From positions 1-39,202 of the forward strand of contig CALVIY010000009.1 in the NCBI GenBank assembly GCA_944331955.1: a DNA stretch of 39,202 nucleotides, read 5' to 3'. Positions 18,133-26,443 of this stretch are shown piece by piece. The DNA is from an uncultured Bacilli bacterium (GTDB lineage Bacteria > Bacillota_I > Bacilli_A > RF39 > UBA660). Below the pieces are notes generated by a model. That model saw only the letters and a list, made by a program, of their open reading frames with translations. It was not told where the DNA came from and made no database searches. Numbering within the stretch: position 1 is the first letter of the stretch; each line of letters starts with the position of its first letter. The translations under genes were made by a program, and so were the position numbers.

Positions 18133-18161
18133 ATTATACCATAAAACCAAAAAAATATCAA
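18133..18161 (-). promoter_or_regulatory. Strong promoter overlapping the holA terminator
   Basis: On the minus strand TTGATA (18161-18156), a 17-bp spacer and TATAAT (18138-18133), with TGG before the -10 (extended -10), form a near-consensus promoter for the HExxH gene. The -35 lies in the descending arm of the upstream terminator and the U-run forms part of the spacer. Confidence 0.85.
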
Positions 18162-18182
18162 GTAGAATACACTACTTGATAT
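18148..18182 (-). terminator. Terminator of the alaS-holA operon
   Basis: An 11-bp perfect stem (ATATCAAGTAG / CTACTTGATAT, 6-nt loop) is followed on the minus strand by TTTTTTTGG. It lies just after and partly within the end of holA. Confidence 0.88.
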
Positions 18183-19101
18183 TTAATATTAATAAATCAA
18201 TAATTACATTATTTTCATAAGTACCACTTTTAATATTGTAATCAATTGAAGAAAGATTTTTTATTAGTTTTCTTATTTCTTTTAACGTATAATATCTAAT
18301 TAATTCTAAAGTCTTCTTAACTCTAAAGGGATGTACTTCTAATATTGATGCGATATCATTAGAAGAGATATTTCTCTTATTTAAAACTTTTACTTGATAT
18401 AATAAGCGATACTGACTTTCTAAAAGTCCTATTAGAGAATAACTCTCAATATTATAACTAAGTAATTCATTATATATATTAATCGCTTTCTTCTTATCTT
18501 TTAAAGCTATTTCACGAATTAAGTCAAAAGCTAGATTATCTCCTTTATTTAAAGGTTTAACTAATAGGTCAAGTGCATCTTTATAAGTAATTTTTTTACT
18601 ATCAATAAAGGCAAGTTCTAACTTTTTAACCTCACTAATTAATCTTTCTGGTTCATCTTTATAGTATTCATCTAAAAGATTAATAACTCTATACTCTATA
18701 TCATAATCTTTTAATAAAGATTTTACTATCATCTTAGTATCTGTATTTATATTGACTTTAGATAGTTTATTTATAACTTCTTTAACAATCTTTTTTCTTG
18801 TATCTATACCTTTTGTTGTAAATATTAAAATAACATCAGGATTATAGTTATCTAAATATCTAGATAAAGTATCTATATCTTTTTCGTTTAAGTTATTATT
18901 AGATAAATTCTTACCTATTACTACTTTATTGGGAGTTAGAAAAGAGATAGTATTTGCATCTTCTATAAGTGAAGCGATACTATCTTCATCTAAATCATAA
19001 GTATTAATACTAGCATCTGTAAACTCTTTTTCTTTGATTATTTCTTCTATTTTCTTATCGATAAGGGAAATAGAAGTACTTTCTATTATATAATTATTCA
19101 T
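18172..19101 (-). CDS. holA: DNA polymerase III subunit delta (HolA)
   Basis: HolA is the delta subunit of the clamp loader that opens the beta clamp. The 309-residue protein has the family layout: a degenerate AAA+ N-terminus (NNYIIESTSISLIDKKIEEI, SIASLIEDANTISFLTPNKV), a strand with DVILIFTTKGIDTRKKI, and a C-terminal collar domain containing LNKRNISSNDIASILEVHPF and VKKTLELIRYY. No Walker A is present, as expected for delta. Its ATG overlaps the end of alaS by eight bases and a strong terminator follows, so it is the last gene of the T-box operon. Confidence 0.88.
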   Translation of the reverse strand: MNNYIIESTSISLIDKKIEEIIKEKEFTDASINTYDLDEDSIASLIEDANTISFLTPNKVVIGKNLSNNNLNEKDIDTLSRYLDNYNPDVILIFTTKGIDTRKKIVKEVINKLSKVNINTDTKMIVKSLLKDYDIEYRVINLLDEYYKDEPERLISEVKKLELAFIDSKKITYKDALDLLVKPLNKGDNLAFDLIREIALKDKKKAINIYNELLSYNIESYSLIGLLESQYRLLYQVKVLNKRNISSNDIASILEVHPFRVKKTLELIRYYTLKEIRKLIKNLSSIDYNIKSGTYENNVIIDLLILNIK

Positions 19102-21784
19102 CTAATAAATCCTCTAATGAATGTTTAATATCTAAAAGATTGTCCTTATCTTTTATTCCTCCTTGGGCGAATGTTGGACTTCCTCCTCCATTACCATTAA
19201 ATGCTGTGGTTATACTTTTTACAATGAAACCGGCATTAACAGATGGTATAGAACTACGACAAATGAAGTTAACACTATTATCTTCTTTAATGTTAGCTAG
19301 TAATACGAAGACTTCATCAAATTTATTACATAAATTATCTGCTATAGATTTTACTAAGAATGTTTCGATATTATCAAGTTCTAAATATAATACTTTTTTA
19401 CCATTTATTTCTTTTACTCTAGAAAGGTAAGCATCTAAACTAGAAAGAGTTAATTTTTCCACTTCGCTATTATATGTTTTTTCTAAAGCTTTAACTTCAC
19501 TTTGAATATAAGATAATTCATTTTGATTAAATATAATATCTTTATATGATGTTGGAGCGGTATTATCTATTTCTACATCAAAGTTTAAATCTATGTTTTG
19601 TTTTTTAGCAAGAGCAAGTATTTCTTTCGCTTTAATTAGTAGTTTAACCATTTCATCATTATATGGTTTAATAACCTCGAATAGGGTATTTTCTATCTCT
19701 TTACCTGTAACTGCTTCTATTCTATAAGTATTACTTCCTTTAGATTCAAAGTTAAATATGGCAAAATGTCCTATATCTTTAGTATTTGCAACATGTGTAC
19801 CCCCACAAAGTTCTATAGATTTATCTATTTTAACAACTCTAACAGTATCACCATATTTTTCACCGAATAAAGCCATCGCTCCTATTTCTTTTGCTTTATC
19901 AAGAGGCATTGTTTCAGTAGAAGTAATAATGTTTTTACTTATCATTTTATTAACAAAGTCTTCTGTTCTAACTATCTCATCATCACTAATTTTAGATGGA
20001 CAAGTAAAGTCAAACCTAAGCTTTGTATTATCAACATAACTACCTGCTTGTCTAATATTTTTATCAACTACTTGCCTAAGAGCATATTGTAACATATGAA
20101 CACTTGAATGGTTCGCTTCTATTTCTTTTCTTCTTTGTTTATCAATAACTACCTCAACTTCATCATTAACATGAATAATACCATCTAATAGTTTTATTTT
20201 ATGGATATGTTGTCCATTTGGTCCTTTAAAGACATCTACTACTCTAGCTTTAAAGTTTTTACCAATGATCATACCTGTATCTGATACTTGACCACCAGAC
20301 TCTGAATAAAAGCATGTCCGCTTTAAGATAATATATCCAGAATGGTCTAAGCTTTTCTCTAGTTTATCTTTACTTACTATTGCAAGAACACTACTTTTTA
20401 AACGATATAGTCCATATACAAAAGTTGATGGTTTAGTAAAGTCCATTAAGACTTTCTTTTGACTTGCCATAGATGTTTTAGTTCTAGCATTCTTTTTAGC
20501 TTGTTCTTTTTGTTTAGCCATATAGTTTTTAAATTCTTGTACGTTAACAGTAAAACCATATTCATTTGCAATCTCTTCTGTAAGTTCTATTGGAAAGCCA
20601 TAAGTATCATATAATCTAAAAGCATCATAACCGCTAATTACTTTATCATTGTCATCTGAGATAATCTCTTTTAGACGACGTTCTCCCTCTTCTAGGGTAT
20701 TAAAGAATAGTTTTTCTTCATCAAGAATGTAGACTGCTACTTCTCCTGAGTTTTTCTTTAACTCAGGATATGCTTCTCCCATGACATTAACGATAGTAGG
20801 AACTAGTTTATAAAGGAATGGTTCACTAAAGCCTAATGTTCTTCCATATCTTACACTTCTTCTTACTAAACGTCTTAGGACATAATCTCTTCCTGTATTA
20901 CCAAAGCTTGCACCATCGCTTATTGCAAATGTTACCGCTTTCATATGGTCTGCTATTACTTTAAAAGCGACTTCCCCATTATATAAAACTCCACTTAACT
21001 CTTCTATTTTCTCTATTATTGGTTTAAATAAATCTGTCTCAAAATTAGATTCAGCACCTTGGAAAATACAAGCCCATCTCTCAAGTCCTGCACCTGTATC
21101 AATATTTTTATGAGGAAGTTCTTCGTATTTTTCTCTTTTTACTCCAGGTTTAGAGTTAAACTGACTAAAAACATTATTCCAAATTTCCACATATCGGTCT
21201 TGATCTTCATCATGAATAAACTTCTCCCAAGCATCTCCATTAGGATCTAATTTTTCACCCTGGTCAAAGAAAATTTCACTATCAGGACCACAAGGCCCTT
21301 CTCCTATTTCCCAGAAGTTACCTTCTAATTTTATAATATGATCTTCCATCATACCTAGTTCTACCCATTTGTTATAAGCATCAGTATCATTAGTATAGAC
21401 TGTTACATAAAGTTTCTCAATGGGAATATCAAACCAATCTTTACTTGTTAATAGTTCAAAAGCAAACTCTATCGCTTCATCTTTAAAGTAATCACCAATA
21501 GAAAAGTTACCCATCATCTCAAAGAATGTATGATGTCTTTTAGTAACTCCTACATTTTCTATATCATTAGTTCTAATACATTTTTGAATATTAACTATTC
21601 TTCTTGATTCTGGAGTTATGCTTCCATCAAAATATTTTTTTAATGGTGTAACTCCTGCATTAATCCAAAGAAGTGAATCATCATTAATAGGGATTAGTGG
21701 TGCTGACTTAACGTATTTATGTCCATGTTCTTCAAAGTATTTAATCCACATCTTTCTAATTTCATTACTAGTCATATATCTCAT
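19094..21784 (-). CDS. alaS: Alanine-tRNA ligase
   Basis: AlaRS charges tRNA-Ala and clears mischarged Ser/Gly. The protein opens with MTSNEIRKMWIKYFEEHGHK and has the class II core (VTKRHHTFFEMMGNFSIGDYF, NVFSQFNSKPG, NIDTGAGLERW). The editing domain has ANHSSVHMLQYAL and ELCGGTHVANTKDIG (zinc-binding His and Cys residues), and a C-terminal C-Ala domain ends in GGGSPTFAQGG. I choose the ATG at 21784 because AAGGAG sits eight bases upstream; the longer ORF would start inside that site. The length is then 896 aa. It lies downstream of two P-loop kinases and a T-box, which would couple expression to uncharged tRNA-Ala. Confidence 0.97.
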   Translation of the reverse strand: MRYMTSNEIRKMWIKYFEEHGHKYVKSAPLIPINDDSLLWINAGVTPLKKYFDGSITPESRRIVNIQKCIRTNDIENVGVTKRHHTFFEMMGNFSIGDYFKDEAIEFAFELLTSKDWFDIPIEKLYVTVYTNDTDAYNKWVELGMMEDHIIKLEGNFWEIGEGPCGPDSEIFFDQGEKLDPNGDAWEKFIHDEDQDRYVEIWNNVFSQFNSKPGVKREKYEELPHKNIDTGAGLERWACIFQGAESNFETDLFKPIIEKIEELSGVLYNGEVAFKVIADHMKAVTFAISDGASFGNTGRDYVLRRLVRRSVRYGRTLGFSEPFLYKLVPTIVNVMGEAYPELKKNSGEVAVYILDEEKLFFNTLEEGERRLKEIISDDNDKVISGYDAFRLYDTYGFPIELTEEIANEYGFTVNVQEFKNYMAKQKEQAKKNARTKTSMASQKKVLMDFTKPSTFVYGLYRLKSSVLAIVSKDKLEKSLDHSGYIILKRTCFYSESGGQVSDTGMIIGKNFKARVVDVFKGPNGQHIHKIKLLDGIIHVNDEVEVVIDKQRRKEIEANHSSVHMLQYALRQVVDKNIRQAGSYVDNTKLRFDFTCPSKISDDEIVRTEDFVNKMISKNIITSTETMPLDKAKEIGAMALFGEKYGDTVRVVKIDKSIELCGGTHVANTKDIGHFAIFNFESKGSNTYRIEAVTGKEIENTLFEVIKPYNDEMVKLLIKAKEILALAKKQNIDLNFDVEIDNTAPTSYKDIIFNQNELSYIQSEVKALEKTYNSEVEKLTLSSLDAYLSRVKEINGKKVLYLELDNIETFLVKSIADNLCNKFDEVFVLLANIKEDNSVNFICRSSIPSVNAGFIVKSITTAFNGNGGGSPTFAQGGIKDKDNLLDIKHSLEDLLDE

Positions 21785-21819
21785 ATTACTTCTCTCCTTC
21801 ATGTATTATTTTTAAATTT

Positions 21820-21854
21820 ATGTACTTGTGCAACAGACTGTTGCACAAGTACAT
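21820..21854. repeat. 35-bp palindrome upstream of alaS
   Basis: Two 17-base arms around a single central A (21837) are perfectly complementary. It lies 36 bases before the alaS start. There is no U-run, so simple termination is unlikely; processing or regulation of the alaS part of the transcript is possible. Confidence 0.8.
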
Positions 21855-21869
21855 CTGTTAAAGCTCTTA

Positions 21870-21893
21870 ATTTTGCCACTGCAGTGGCAAAAT
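21870..21893. repeat. 24-bp perfect palindrome upstream of alaS
   Basis: ATTTTGCCACTG and its exact reverse complement meet at a central CTGCAG. It is six bases beyond the stop of the kinase gene at 21900 and next to another long palindrome. A dimeric-protein operator, a terminator or an RNase site are possible. Confidence 0.75.
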
Positions 21894-21899
21894 ATAATA

Positions 21900-22448
21900 T
21901 TACTCATTATCTATTTCATCAAGTATTTCTTCTAATCTCTTATAAAAATCACTAAGATCTCCATTATTTAAGATATAATAATCGGCAAAAGCGATAGGTC
22001 CTCCTTTAGCAGAATTTTCAATTTCTGTAATATCTCTTTTAATAATATCTTCATGATTAAAAGGTCTATCAGGTCTTGATTCAACTCTATTATATCTAAT
22101 TTTCTTATCTGTGCAAACACAAACAAGTTTTAAATCTTTAAATTTCTCTTTTAGGATTAAGTATTCATCCCAAGAATATAATCCATCTAAAACGGTATTA
22201 CCCATGTTATATGCTTCTTCTATTTTAGGAAGAAGAATCTTGGCGACTACTCCCATTCCATGTTCTTTACGTAAATTTTCTCTAAACTCTTTTTGACTAT
22301 CAGGAGTAATCTCTATTCCTTCTTCTTTCATCTTATCATAAATTACTCCTCCAAAGTATATCTTTTTATAACCCTGATCTTCTAAGTATGTTGTTGCAAC
22401 ACTTTTACCTGTTCCACTCATTCCAACTACGGCAATTATTTTTTTCAT
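21900..22448 (-). CDS. AAA family ATPase / nucleotide kinase-like protein, 182 aa
   Basis: The N-terminus KKIIAVVGMSGTGKSVATTY carries a P-loop (GMSGTGKS) typical of small nucleotide and dephospho-CoA kinases. A second motif region, VLDGLYSWDEYLILKEKF, fits an acid-containing strand, and NRVESRPDRPF resembles the arginine-rich lid. The substrate cannot be determined. Its ATG overlaps the stop of the upstream kinase by four bases (ATGA). Together they form a kinase pair between the T-box and alaS. Confidence 0.7.
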   Translation of the reverse strand: MKKIIAVVGMSGTGKSVATTYLEDQGYKKIYFGGVIYDKMKEEGIEITPDSQKEFRENLRKEHGMGVVAKILLPKIEEAYNMGNTVLDGLYSWDEYLILKEKFKDLKLVCVCTDKKIRYNRVESRPDRPFNHEDIIKRDITEIENSAKGGPIAFADYYILNNGDLSDFYKRLEEILDEIDNE

Positions 22449-22993
22449 AGATACTCAATCCCACTTTCTATATCAATTATTTTATCCGCTTCTTTATATA
22501 AATGTTCTTTAGTAGTATTTTCAACTACATAATCATAATCTTTATAATTATCCATATCTGTTTCTGTAATATGTTCTTTTTCTTTAGTAGTTAATTTATT
22601 ATCATAATTATCTCTTACAACATGAATTATTTTTATTTCAGGAAATCTTTCTTTCAACAAATTAAATTCACTTACAAGTCTACCATCAGTAATAATAAAG
22701 ACATCAAAGTAATGTTTTAATATGTCTATATCTTCACATAATCTATCTACTAAGAAGGTATCTTTATGTAAAGTGTTTTTTATTACTTCAATCCCCATCT
22801 CTTGTAAAAACTCTCTTGGTTTTTCTCTCATATCACCATTCCAACTAAAATAGTTTCTAGCATACTCATATAAAGGTGTCGTTATATGAAGAATACAAGC
22901 GCTATCTCCTTTAAAATCATATTTAGTTTTCATGTAACTACCAAGTAAATCTTTACCACTGCCAGCTTTTCCTGCTAATAAAAATATTTTCAC
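22445..22993 (-). CDS. Deoxynucleotide monophosphate kinase-like P-loop protein, 182 aa
   Basis: The protein begins KIFLLAGKAGSGKDLLGSYM, a P-loop (GKAGSGKD) with the Asp-containing form seen in dNMP kinase and adenylate kinase-like families. It continues with REFLQEMGIEVIK and VFIITDGRLVSEFNLLKERF, consistent with a phosphate-acceptor kinase fold. It starts with GTG at 22993 with GGAG ten bases upstream. It is the first gene after the T-box leader, so its expression should follow tRNA charging like alaS. The specific substrate is not readable. Confidence 0.7.
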   Translation of the reverse strand: MKIFLLAGKAGSGKDLLGSYMKTKYDFKGDSACILHITTPLYEYARNYFSWNGDMREKPREFLQEMGIEVIKNTLHKDTFLVDRLCEDIDILKHYFDVFIITDGRLVSEFNLLKERFPEIKIIHVVRDNYDNKLTTKEKEHITETDMDNYKDYDYVVENTTKEHLYKEADKIIDIESGIEYL

Positions 22994-23015
22994 AATTAAC
23001 CAACTCCTAAATTAC

Positions 23016-23147
23016 ATAAAAAAGACCACTGTAGGAGTGTATAATACACGTTACCATCCTACTTTGGTCTTAATTTTGATAAAGGTCATCCCTACAAAAC
23101 TCTAGAACTAGCTTTCCAAAAGTATCTTAGTTAATTTCCACCTACCA
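23016..23147 (-). promoter_or_regulatory. T-box leader, probably tRNA-Ala responsive
   Basis: On the minus strand AAAGTAGGATGGTAACGTG (23065-23047) matches the T-box sequence (compare AGGGTGGTACCGCG). GTAGGA/TCCTAC and GTG/CAC form the two antiterminator helices around a UGGUAAC bulge, where UGGU would pair with an ACCA acceptor end. A larger stem AAGACCA / TGGTCTT ends in TTTTTT near 23018-23023. A candidate GCU (Ala) specifier sits at 23112-23110 after GGAAA. The leader upstream of the T-box is only about 80 nt, shorter than usual, so stem I is reduced or unusual. Operon content (alaS) supports tRNA-Ala. Confidence 0.7.
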
Positions 23148-24350
23148 TTAACTCTCTTCAATAAGATGCTCTTCTGTACTCTTTTCCTTCACAGTTTTCT
23201 TATTATTCTCTTGATAATTGTAAAACTTTTCACCTAAATTAGAATATTCCATAATAAATTCAAAAATTATCTTAATAGTAGCGATAACAGGTGTTGCAAC
23301 TATCATTCCTATCATACCAAAGAAATAGTTAAAAAGCAATAGTCCAAGCATAATTGTAACTGGGTGAAGTTTCATTGTTTTACCCATGATTAATGGTTGG
23401 TAGAAATTGTTTTCAAGTAATTGACAAACAAGTACTGATACTAGACAAAATACTCCTACCATAGGGTCTATGGTAAAGCCTACAATAACTGCAGGTGCTC
23501 CTCCAATCCAAGGTCCGATATATGGAATAACATCGGTAATAGCACAAAATAGTGCGAAAAGGAATGGAGCGCTTAGTCCTGCTAAACTAAAGCCAATAGA
23601 CTGAGTAATGAAGACTAATACCATGATTAAAAGGACGCCACCAACATAACTTCTAAGTTTACCATTAATACGACTCATTAAGTCTTTAGCACCTTCATGC
23701 CAATCTCTTGGAATAATACTAAGTAAATGTCCTTGGAATTTACGGAAATCAAACAGTAAGTAAAAACCAATCATAAGTCCTAAAACTATATTAGTTGCAA
23801 CACTTACTACTCCACTACCAAAATTCCAAATGGCATTAGGTAGAGTACTAGCAAGATTAGTTCCTACAGTTTCAATCTTATCAAGTATAGTATCTTTATA
23901 ACTTTCAATCTGTTTACTATCTCCTAGGTTTTCTAGCATATCACTAGCAAAGTCTTGAGTATTATCAACTATATCTGGAACTACTGAAACGATATCACTT
24001 ATACCACTTGAAAAAGTTGGAACAGTAAAAGCAAGTATTAAAATAATTCCTCCAAAGATGATAATATATGTAAGAATACATGCTACAACACGGGGCATCT
24101 TTTTAGCTAGTTTAGTAGCAAGAGGATCTAGTAACCAAGCGATAATAAAGCCTATAAAAACTGGTGATATTACCAATAAAATAGTACCAAGAATACCAAG
24201 AAGATTCCATTCTTTTATTAAGTATGTTGCAAGCAGTATAGCAAGTATAACAACTAAAACAAGAACAAAGTTTAATAAGTTATTAGAAGTATAAAAGAAT
24301 CTATTAATAGCTTTATAATCTAATTCATTATCTTTATTTTTTCTTAACAT
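23148..24350 (-). CDS. AI-2E family transporter (PerM/YrrI type)
   Basis: The 400-residue protein has the family pattern: early helices (LLNFVLVLVVILAILLATYLI; LGTILLVISPVFIGFIIAWLL followed by DPLA), a long extracytoplasmic segment rich in SGISDIVSVVPDI, and a C-terminal set of helices. The conserved AITDVIPYIGPWIGGAPAVI motif and GLLLFNYFFGMIGMIVATPV are clear. About eight membrane spans are expected. Bacillus carries the same gene type (yrrI) next to T-box-alaS, which supports this call. AAAGGAGG precedes the ATG. Its transported substrate is unknown; despite the name, AI-2 transport is not established for most members. Confidence 0.9.
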   Translation of the reverse strand: MLRKNKDNELDYKAINRFFYTSNNLLNFVLVLVVILAILLATYLIKEWNLLGILGTILLVISPVFIGFIIAWLLDPLATKLAKKMPRVVACILTYIIIFGGIILILAFTVPTFSSGISDIVSVVPDIVDNTQDFASDMLENLGDSKQIESYKDTILDKIETVGTNLASTLPNAIWNFGSGVVSVATNIVLGLMIGFYLLFDFRKFQGHLLSIIPRDWHEGAKDLMSRINGKLRSYVGGVLLIMVLVFITQSIGFSLAGLSAPFLFALFCAITDVIPYIGPWIGGAPAVIVGFTIDPMVGVFCLVSVLVCQLLENNFYQPLIMGKTMKLHPVTIMLGLLLFNYFFGMIGMIVATPVIATIKIIFEFIMEYSNLGEKFYNYQENNKKTVKEKSTEEHLIEES

Positions 24351-24369
24351 AAATGCCTCCTTTTAAGAT

Positions 24370-24398
24370 ATTCTAACATAACAAAAATTAATAGTAAA
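24370..24398 (-). promoter_or_regulatory. Promoter of the AI-2E transporter gene
   Basis: On the minus strand TTTACT (24398-24393), a 17-bp spacer and TAGAAT (24375-24370) make a good sigma-A promoter about 20 bases before the start codon. Confidence 0.65.
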
Positions 24399-24436
24399 TA
24401 TTTCTCTTAATAGTATGTTCAAAATAATAAATTATA

Positions 24437-24477
24437 AACAAAAACCAGTATGTAAATAAAACATACTAGTTTTTGTT
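24437..24477 (-). terminator. Terminator of the two-VR surface protein gene
   Basis: Arms of 17 bases (one mismatch) with a 7-nt loop lie three bases after the stop codon. The distal arm ends in a T-rich GGTTTTTGTTT on the minus strand. Confidence 0.75.
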
Positions 24478-24480
24478 AGG

Positions 24481-26409
24481 TTAGCTAGCAAGTTCTAGGG
24501 TGAATGGATTTTGTTTAGTTCCATCTCCTCCAGTTATTATGACGTTTTGTTTTAGATTTAGAGATGGACGGACGCCGTACGCGCTCGAAGGATTGTCGTC
24601 GTACGCATAGCCAGAGTTGTACACGTTACGCACGTCAGACGAACTTTCTGGTGTTAAAGTCCAATAAATTGTTGTTAATCCTGTACTAGTACTTCCATCC
24701 TTTACCGCATATCTTTCGAATTGTCCTGCCATTAATTCTCCTAACCTTAGTAATCCTACCTTTGCTGTAGTTGTACTTGACGTTAAAATATTATCCGTAG
24801 TATTTGTATATTTGGCTAATTTATATGAAGTACCACTACCTACTGTTCCTAAATACCATGTAGTACTTTCTTCTATCATATCACTATAACTGCTGTCTAC
24901 ATAACTTGTTAGATATTCTCCATTTAAGAATGTTCCTATAGTATTACTACTTGAAAACGTTGCATTACTTCCAAAGGTACTTGTTACAAAGTTTCCAGAA
25001 CTTTTTAGAGGAGCAGCACTGGTTATCTTAGTTAACCCTGATGTTTCGTGACTTACTATTCGATAGAGATTATTTTCATCATTGCCAAAGCGGATGTATT
25101 CACCACTATATCTACTCGAAAGTAATGTTCCCGAAAGGTCCGTATCATTATCTCCTTCTAAGCGATATGGGTTATCTAATGTTCCATCACCTTCTACAAT
25201 TCGAACGCTAGATTTTAGATTTATTGATGGACGGATGCCGTTCGCGCTCGAAGGAACGTTGTAGTCCGCATTGCCACGGCTGTTTACGCGACGCACGTGA
25301 GACGCACTGTATGGTGTTAAGGTCAACCAATATAAACCATTATTTAAATATCCATTTGTTCCACCATTATTACTAGACTGATACTCATACATATTTAAAA
25401 GTCCCACAGCATCTGTTACTATTGTACCACTATCACTTGGTCTTTGTATGTTTCCAAACCTTGTTGCATCTTCTGTGGCATTCCACTTAGCATCCATTAC
25501 AATGAATTTTTCTGGTTCTCTTAAATTACCTAAGAAGCCATCTATACTTGTATCATTTAACCAGTCTTCCATATAACTTCCTTCAAAAGCTGTCTGATTA
25601 TATGGATTATATGGAATTGCACTTATATTCCACTGTGTTACTAACTTGGTTGTCTTCGCTTCATTATTTACGCTCACCGCTCTCCATAATTTTCCACTAT
25701 ACCAGATATAGTTATTAGGATCTTCTCCTGTTATAAATGTATCTGTTCCATCATCATATTTACTTCCACTATTTAAATTTTCTATAATTACTTTAGATGC
25801 TTCTTCTCCTACTCTATCTTTTCCATAGACATTTACTTGTACTGCAAATGTTAAATTTCCTCCATCTCCTTGAGGATTATAATTTTCATCAACATACATT
25901 CTTAATCTGTAATTATTACTTTCACTACTATTCATACTACTTGTATATAAACTCATCTCTCCTGCTGGTCTTCCTGTAAATGTATTAGATGTTGATTCTT
26001 CATTATATGTCTTTGGTGTCATTAATTGTTCCTCACCATTATCAGTTAACCTAGTTAAATAAAGTTTAATATTAGAACCATCTATTGTTCCATCTCCTAC
26101 TTCTTTAGCACTTATTTCATAATTGATATTTACTTCACCTGTTATTTCACTACTAACTGTAAAGTCAAAGTATTCTCCTTCTTTTAATCTTGTTGTCCCT
26201 GTCGCATCTGTTGTTGGTAGAGCATTTCCTAAAGTGATAGTATTTTCACTTTCTTCATAAGTCATAGTTATTGATCCTGTTGTAATCTTATTAGGAACAT
26301 TCCCTTGCTGACTAAAACTAAATGCCGCATAACTTACTCCTATTATTGCTAAAATCATTATTACTAATATCACTATTATTACAATGTTTTCTTTTTTCTT
26401 TAAATTCAT
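24481..26409 (-). CDS. Surface-exposed DGR target protein with two variable domains, 642 aa
   Basis: A basic head and membrane anchor (NIVIIVILVIMILAIIGVSY, then AAFSFSQQ) lead into a TasA/camelysin-like beta-sandwich (about 30-200, ITTGSITMTYEE). Two tandem, related domains follow (about 205-410 and 425-640). Each has a YIWYSGKLWRAVS or EYIRFGNDENNLYRIVS opening, a WxLTP motif, a variable stretch, an IRPSINLK or VRPSLNLK strand and a GDGTxxNP(Y/F) ending. The variable stretches (about 364-395 and 585-616) are the DGR variable regions. The fold is probably C-type-lectin/FGE-like (DUF6273-type); this is inference. The protein should be displayed outside the cell as a diversified binder. A C7 tract, an attenuator-like hairpin and a 13-mer shared with its paralog lie upstream. 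Confidence 0.85.
   Translation of the reverse strand: MNLKKKENIVIIVILVIMILAIIGVSYAAFSFSQQGNVPNKITTGSITMTYEESENTITLGNALPTTDATGTTRLKEGEYFDFTVSSEITGEVNINYEISAKEVGDGTIDGSNIKLYLTRLTDNGEEQLMTPKTYNEESTSNTFTGRPAGEMSLYTSSMNSSESNNYRLRMYVDENYNPQGDGGNLTFAVQVNVYGKDRVGEEASKVIIENLNSGSKYDDGTDTFITGEDPNNYIWYSGKLWRAVSVNNEAKTTKLVTQWNISAIPYNPYNQTAFEGSYMEDWLNDTSIDGFLGNLREPEKFIVMDAKWNATEDATRFGNIQRPSDSGTIVTDAVGLLNMYEYQSSNNGGTNGYLNNGLYWLTLTPYSASHVRRVNSRGNADYNVPSSANGIRPSINLKSSVRIVEGDGTLDNPYRLEGDNDTDLSGTLLSSRYSGEYIRFGNDENNLYRIVSHETSGLTKITSAAPLKSSGNFVTSTFGSNATFSSSNTIGTFLNGEYLTSYVDSSYSDMIEESTTWYLGTVGSGTSYKLAKYTNTTDNILTSSTTTAKVGLLRLGELMAGQFERYAVKDGSTSTGLTTIYWTLTPESSSDVRNVYNSGYAYDDNPSSAYGVRPSLNLKQNVIITGGDGTKQNPFTLELAS
24562..24654 (-). 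repeat. DGR variable region VR1 (second domain)
   Basis: About 93 bp encoding the stretch from PESSSDVRNV to the GVRPS strand. It is much more GC-rich than the surroundings and shares an invariant codon scaffold with VR2. Variable residues in order are Asp, Asn, Tyr, Asn, Ser, Tyr, Tyr, Asp, Asp, Asn, Tyr: the residues reachable from AAY codons by adenine substitution. Confidence 0.88.
25224..25319 (-). repeat. DGR variable region VR2 (first domain)
   Basis: The counterpart of VR1, encoding PYSASHVRRV through GIRPS. It differs from VR1 at 19 bases, all at codon positions where an adenine in the template explains both states. All scaffold bases between (GTG CGT, GGC, GCG, CCT TCG AGC GCG, GGC, CGT CCA) are identical. 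Confidence 0.88.
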
Positions 26410-26443
26410 ATTTTTCTTACTCCTCCACTATTTTTTTCTAACA

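Noticed and set aside
19140-21955. Several plus-strand reading frames of 60-96 codons opposite alaS and the kinases
   Set aside because: They lie antisense to well-conserved genes, have no ribosome binding sites, and their translations look like reverse-frame shadows.
24058-25979. Plus-strand reading frames opposite the AI-2E transporter and surface protein
   Set aside because: Low-complexity antisense frames without start signals; the minus-strand genes explain the region.
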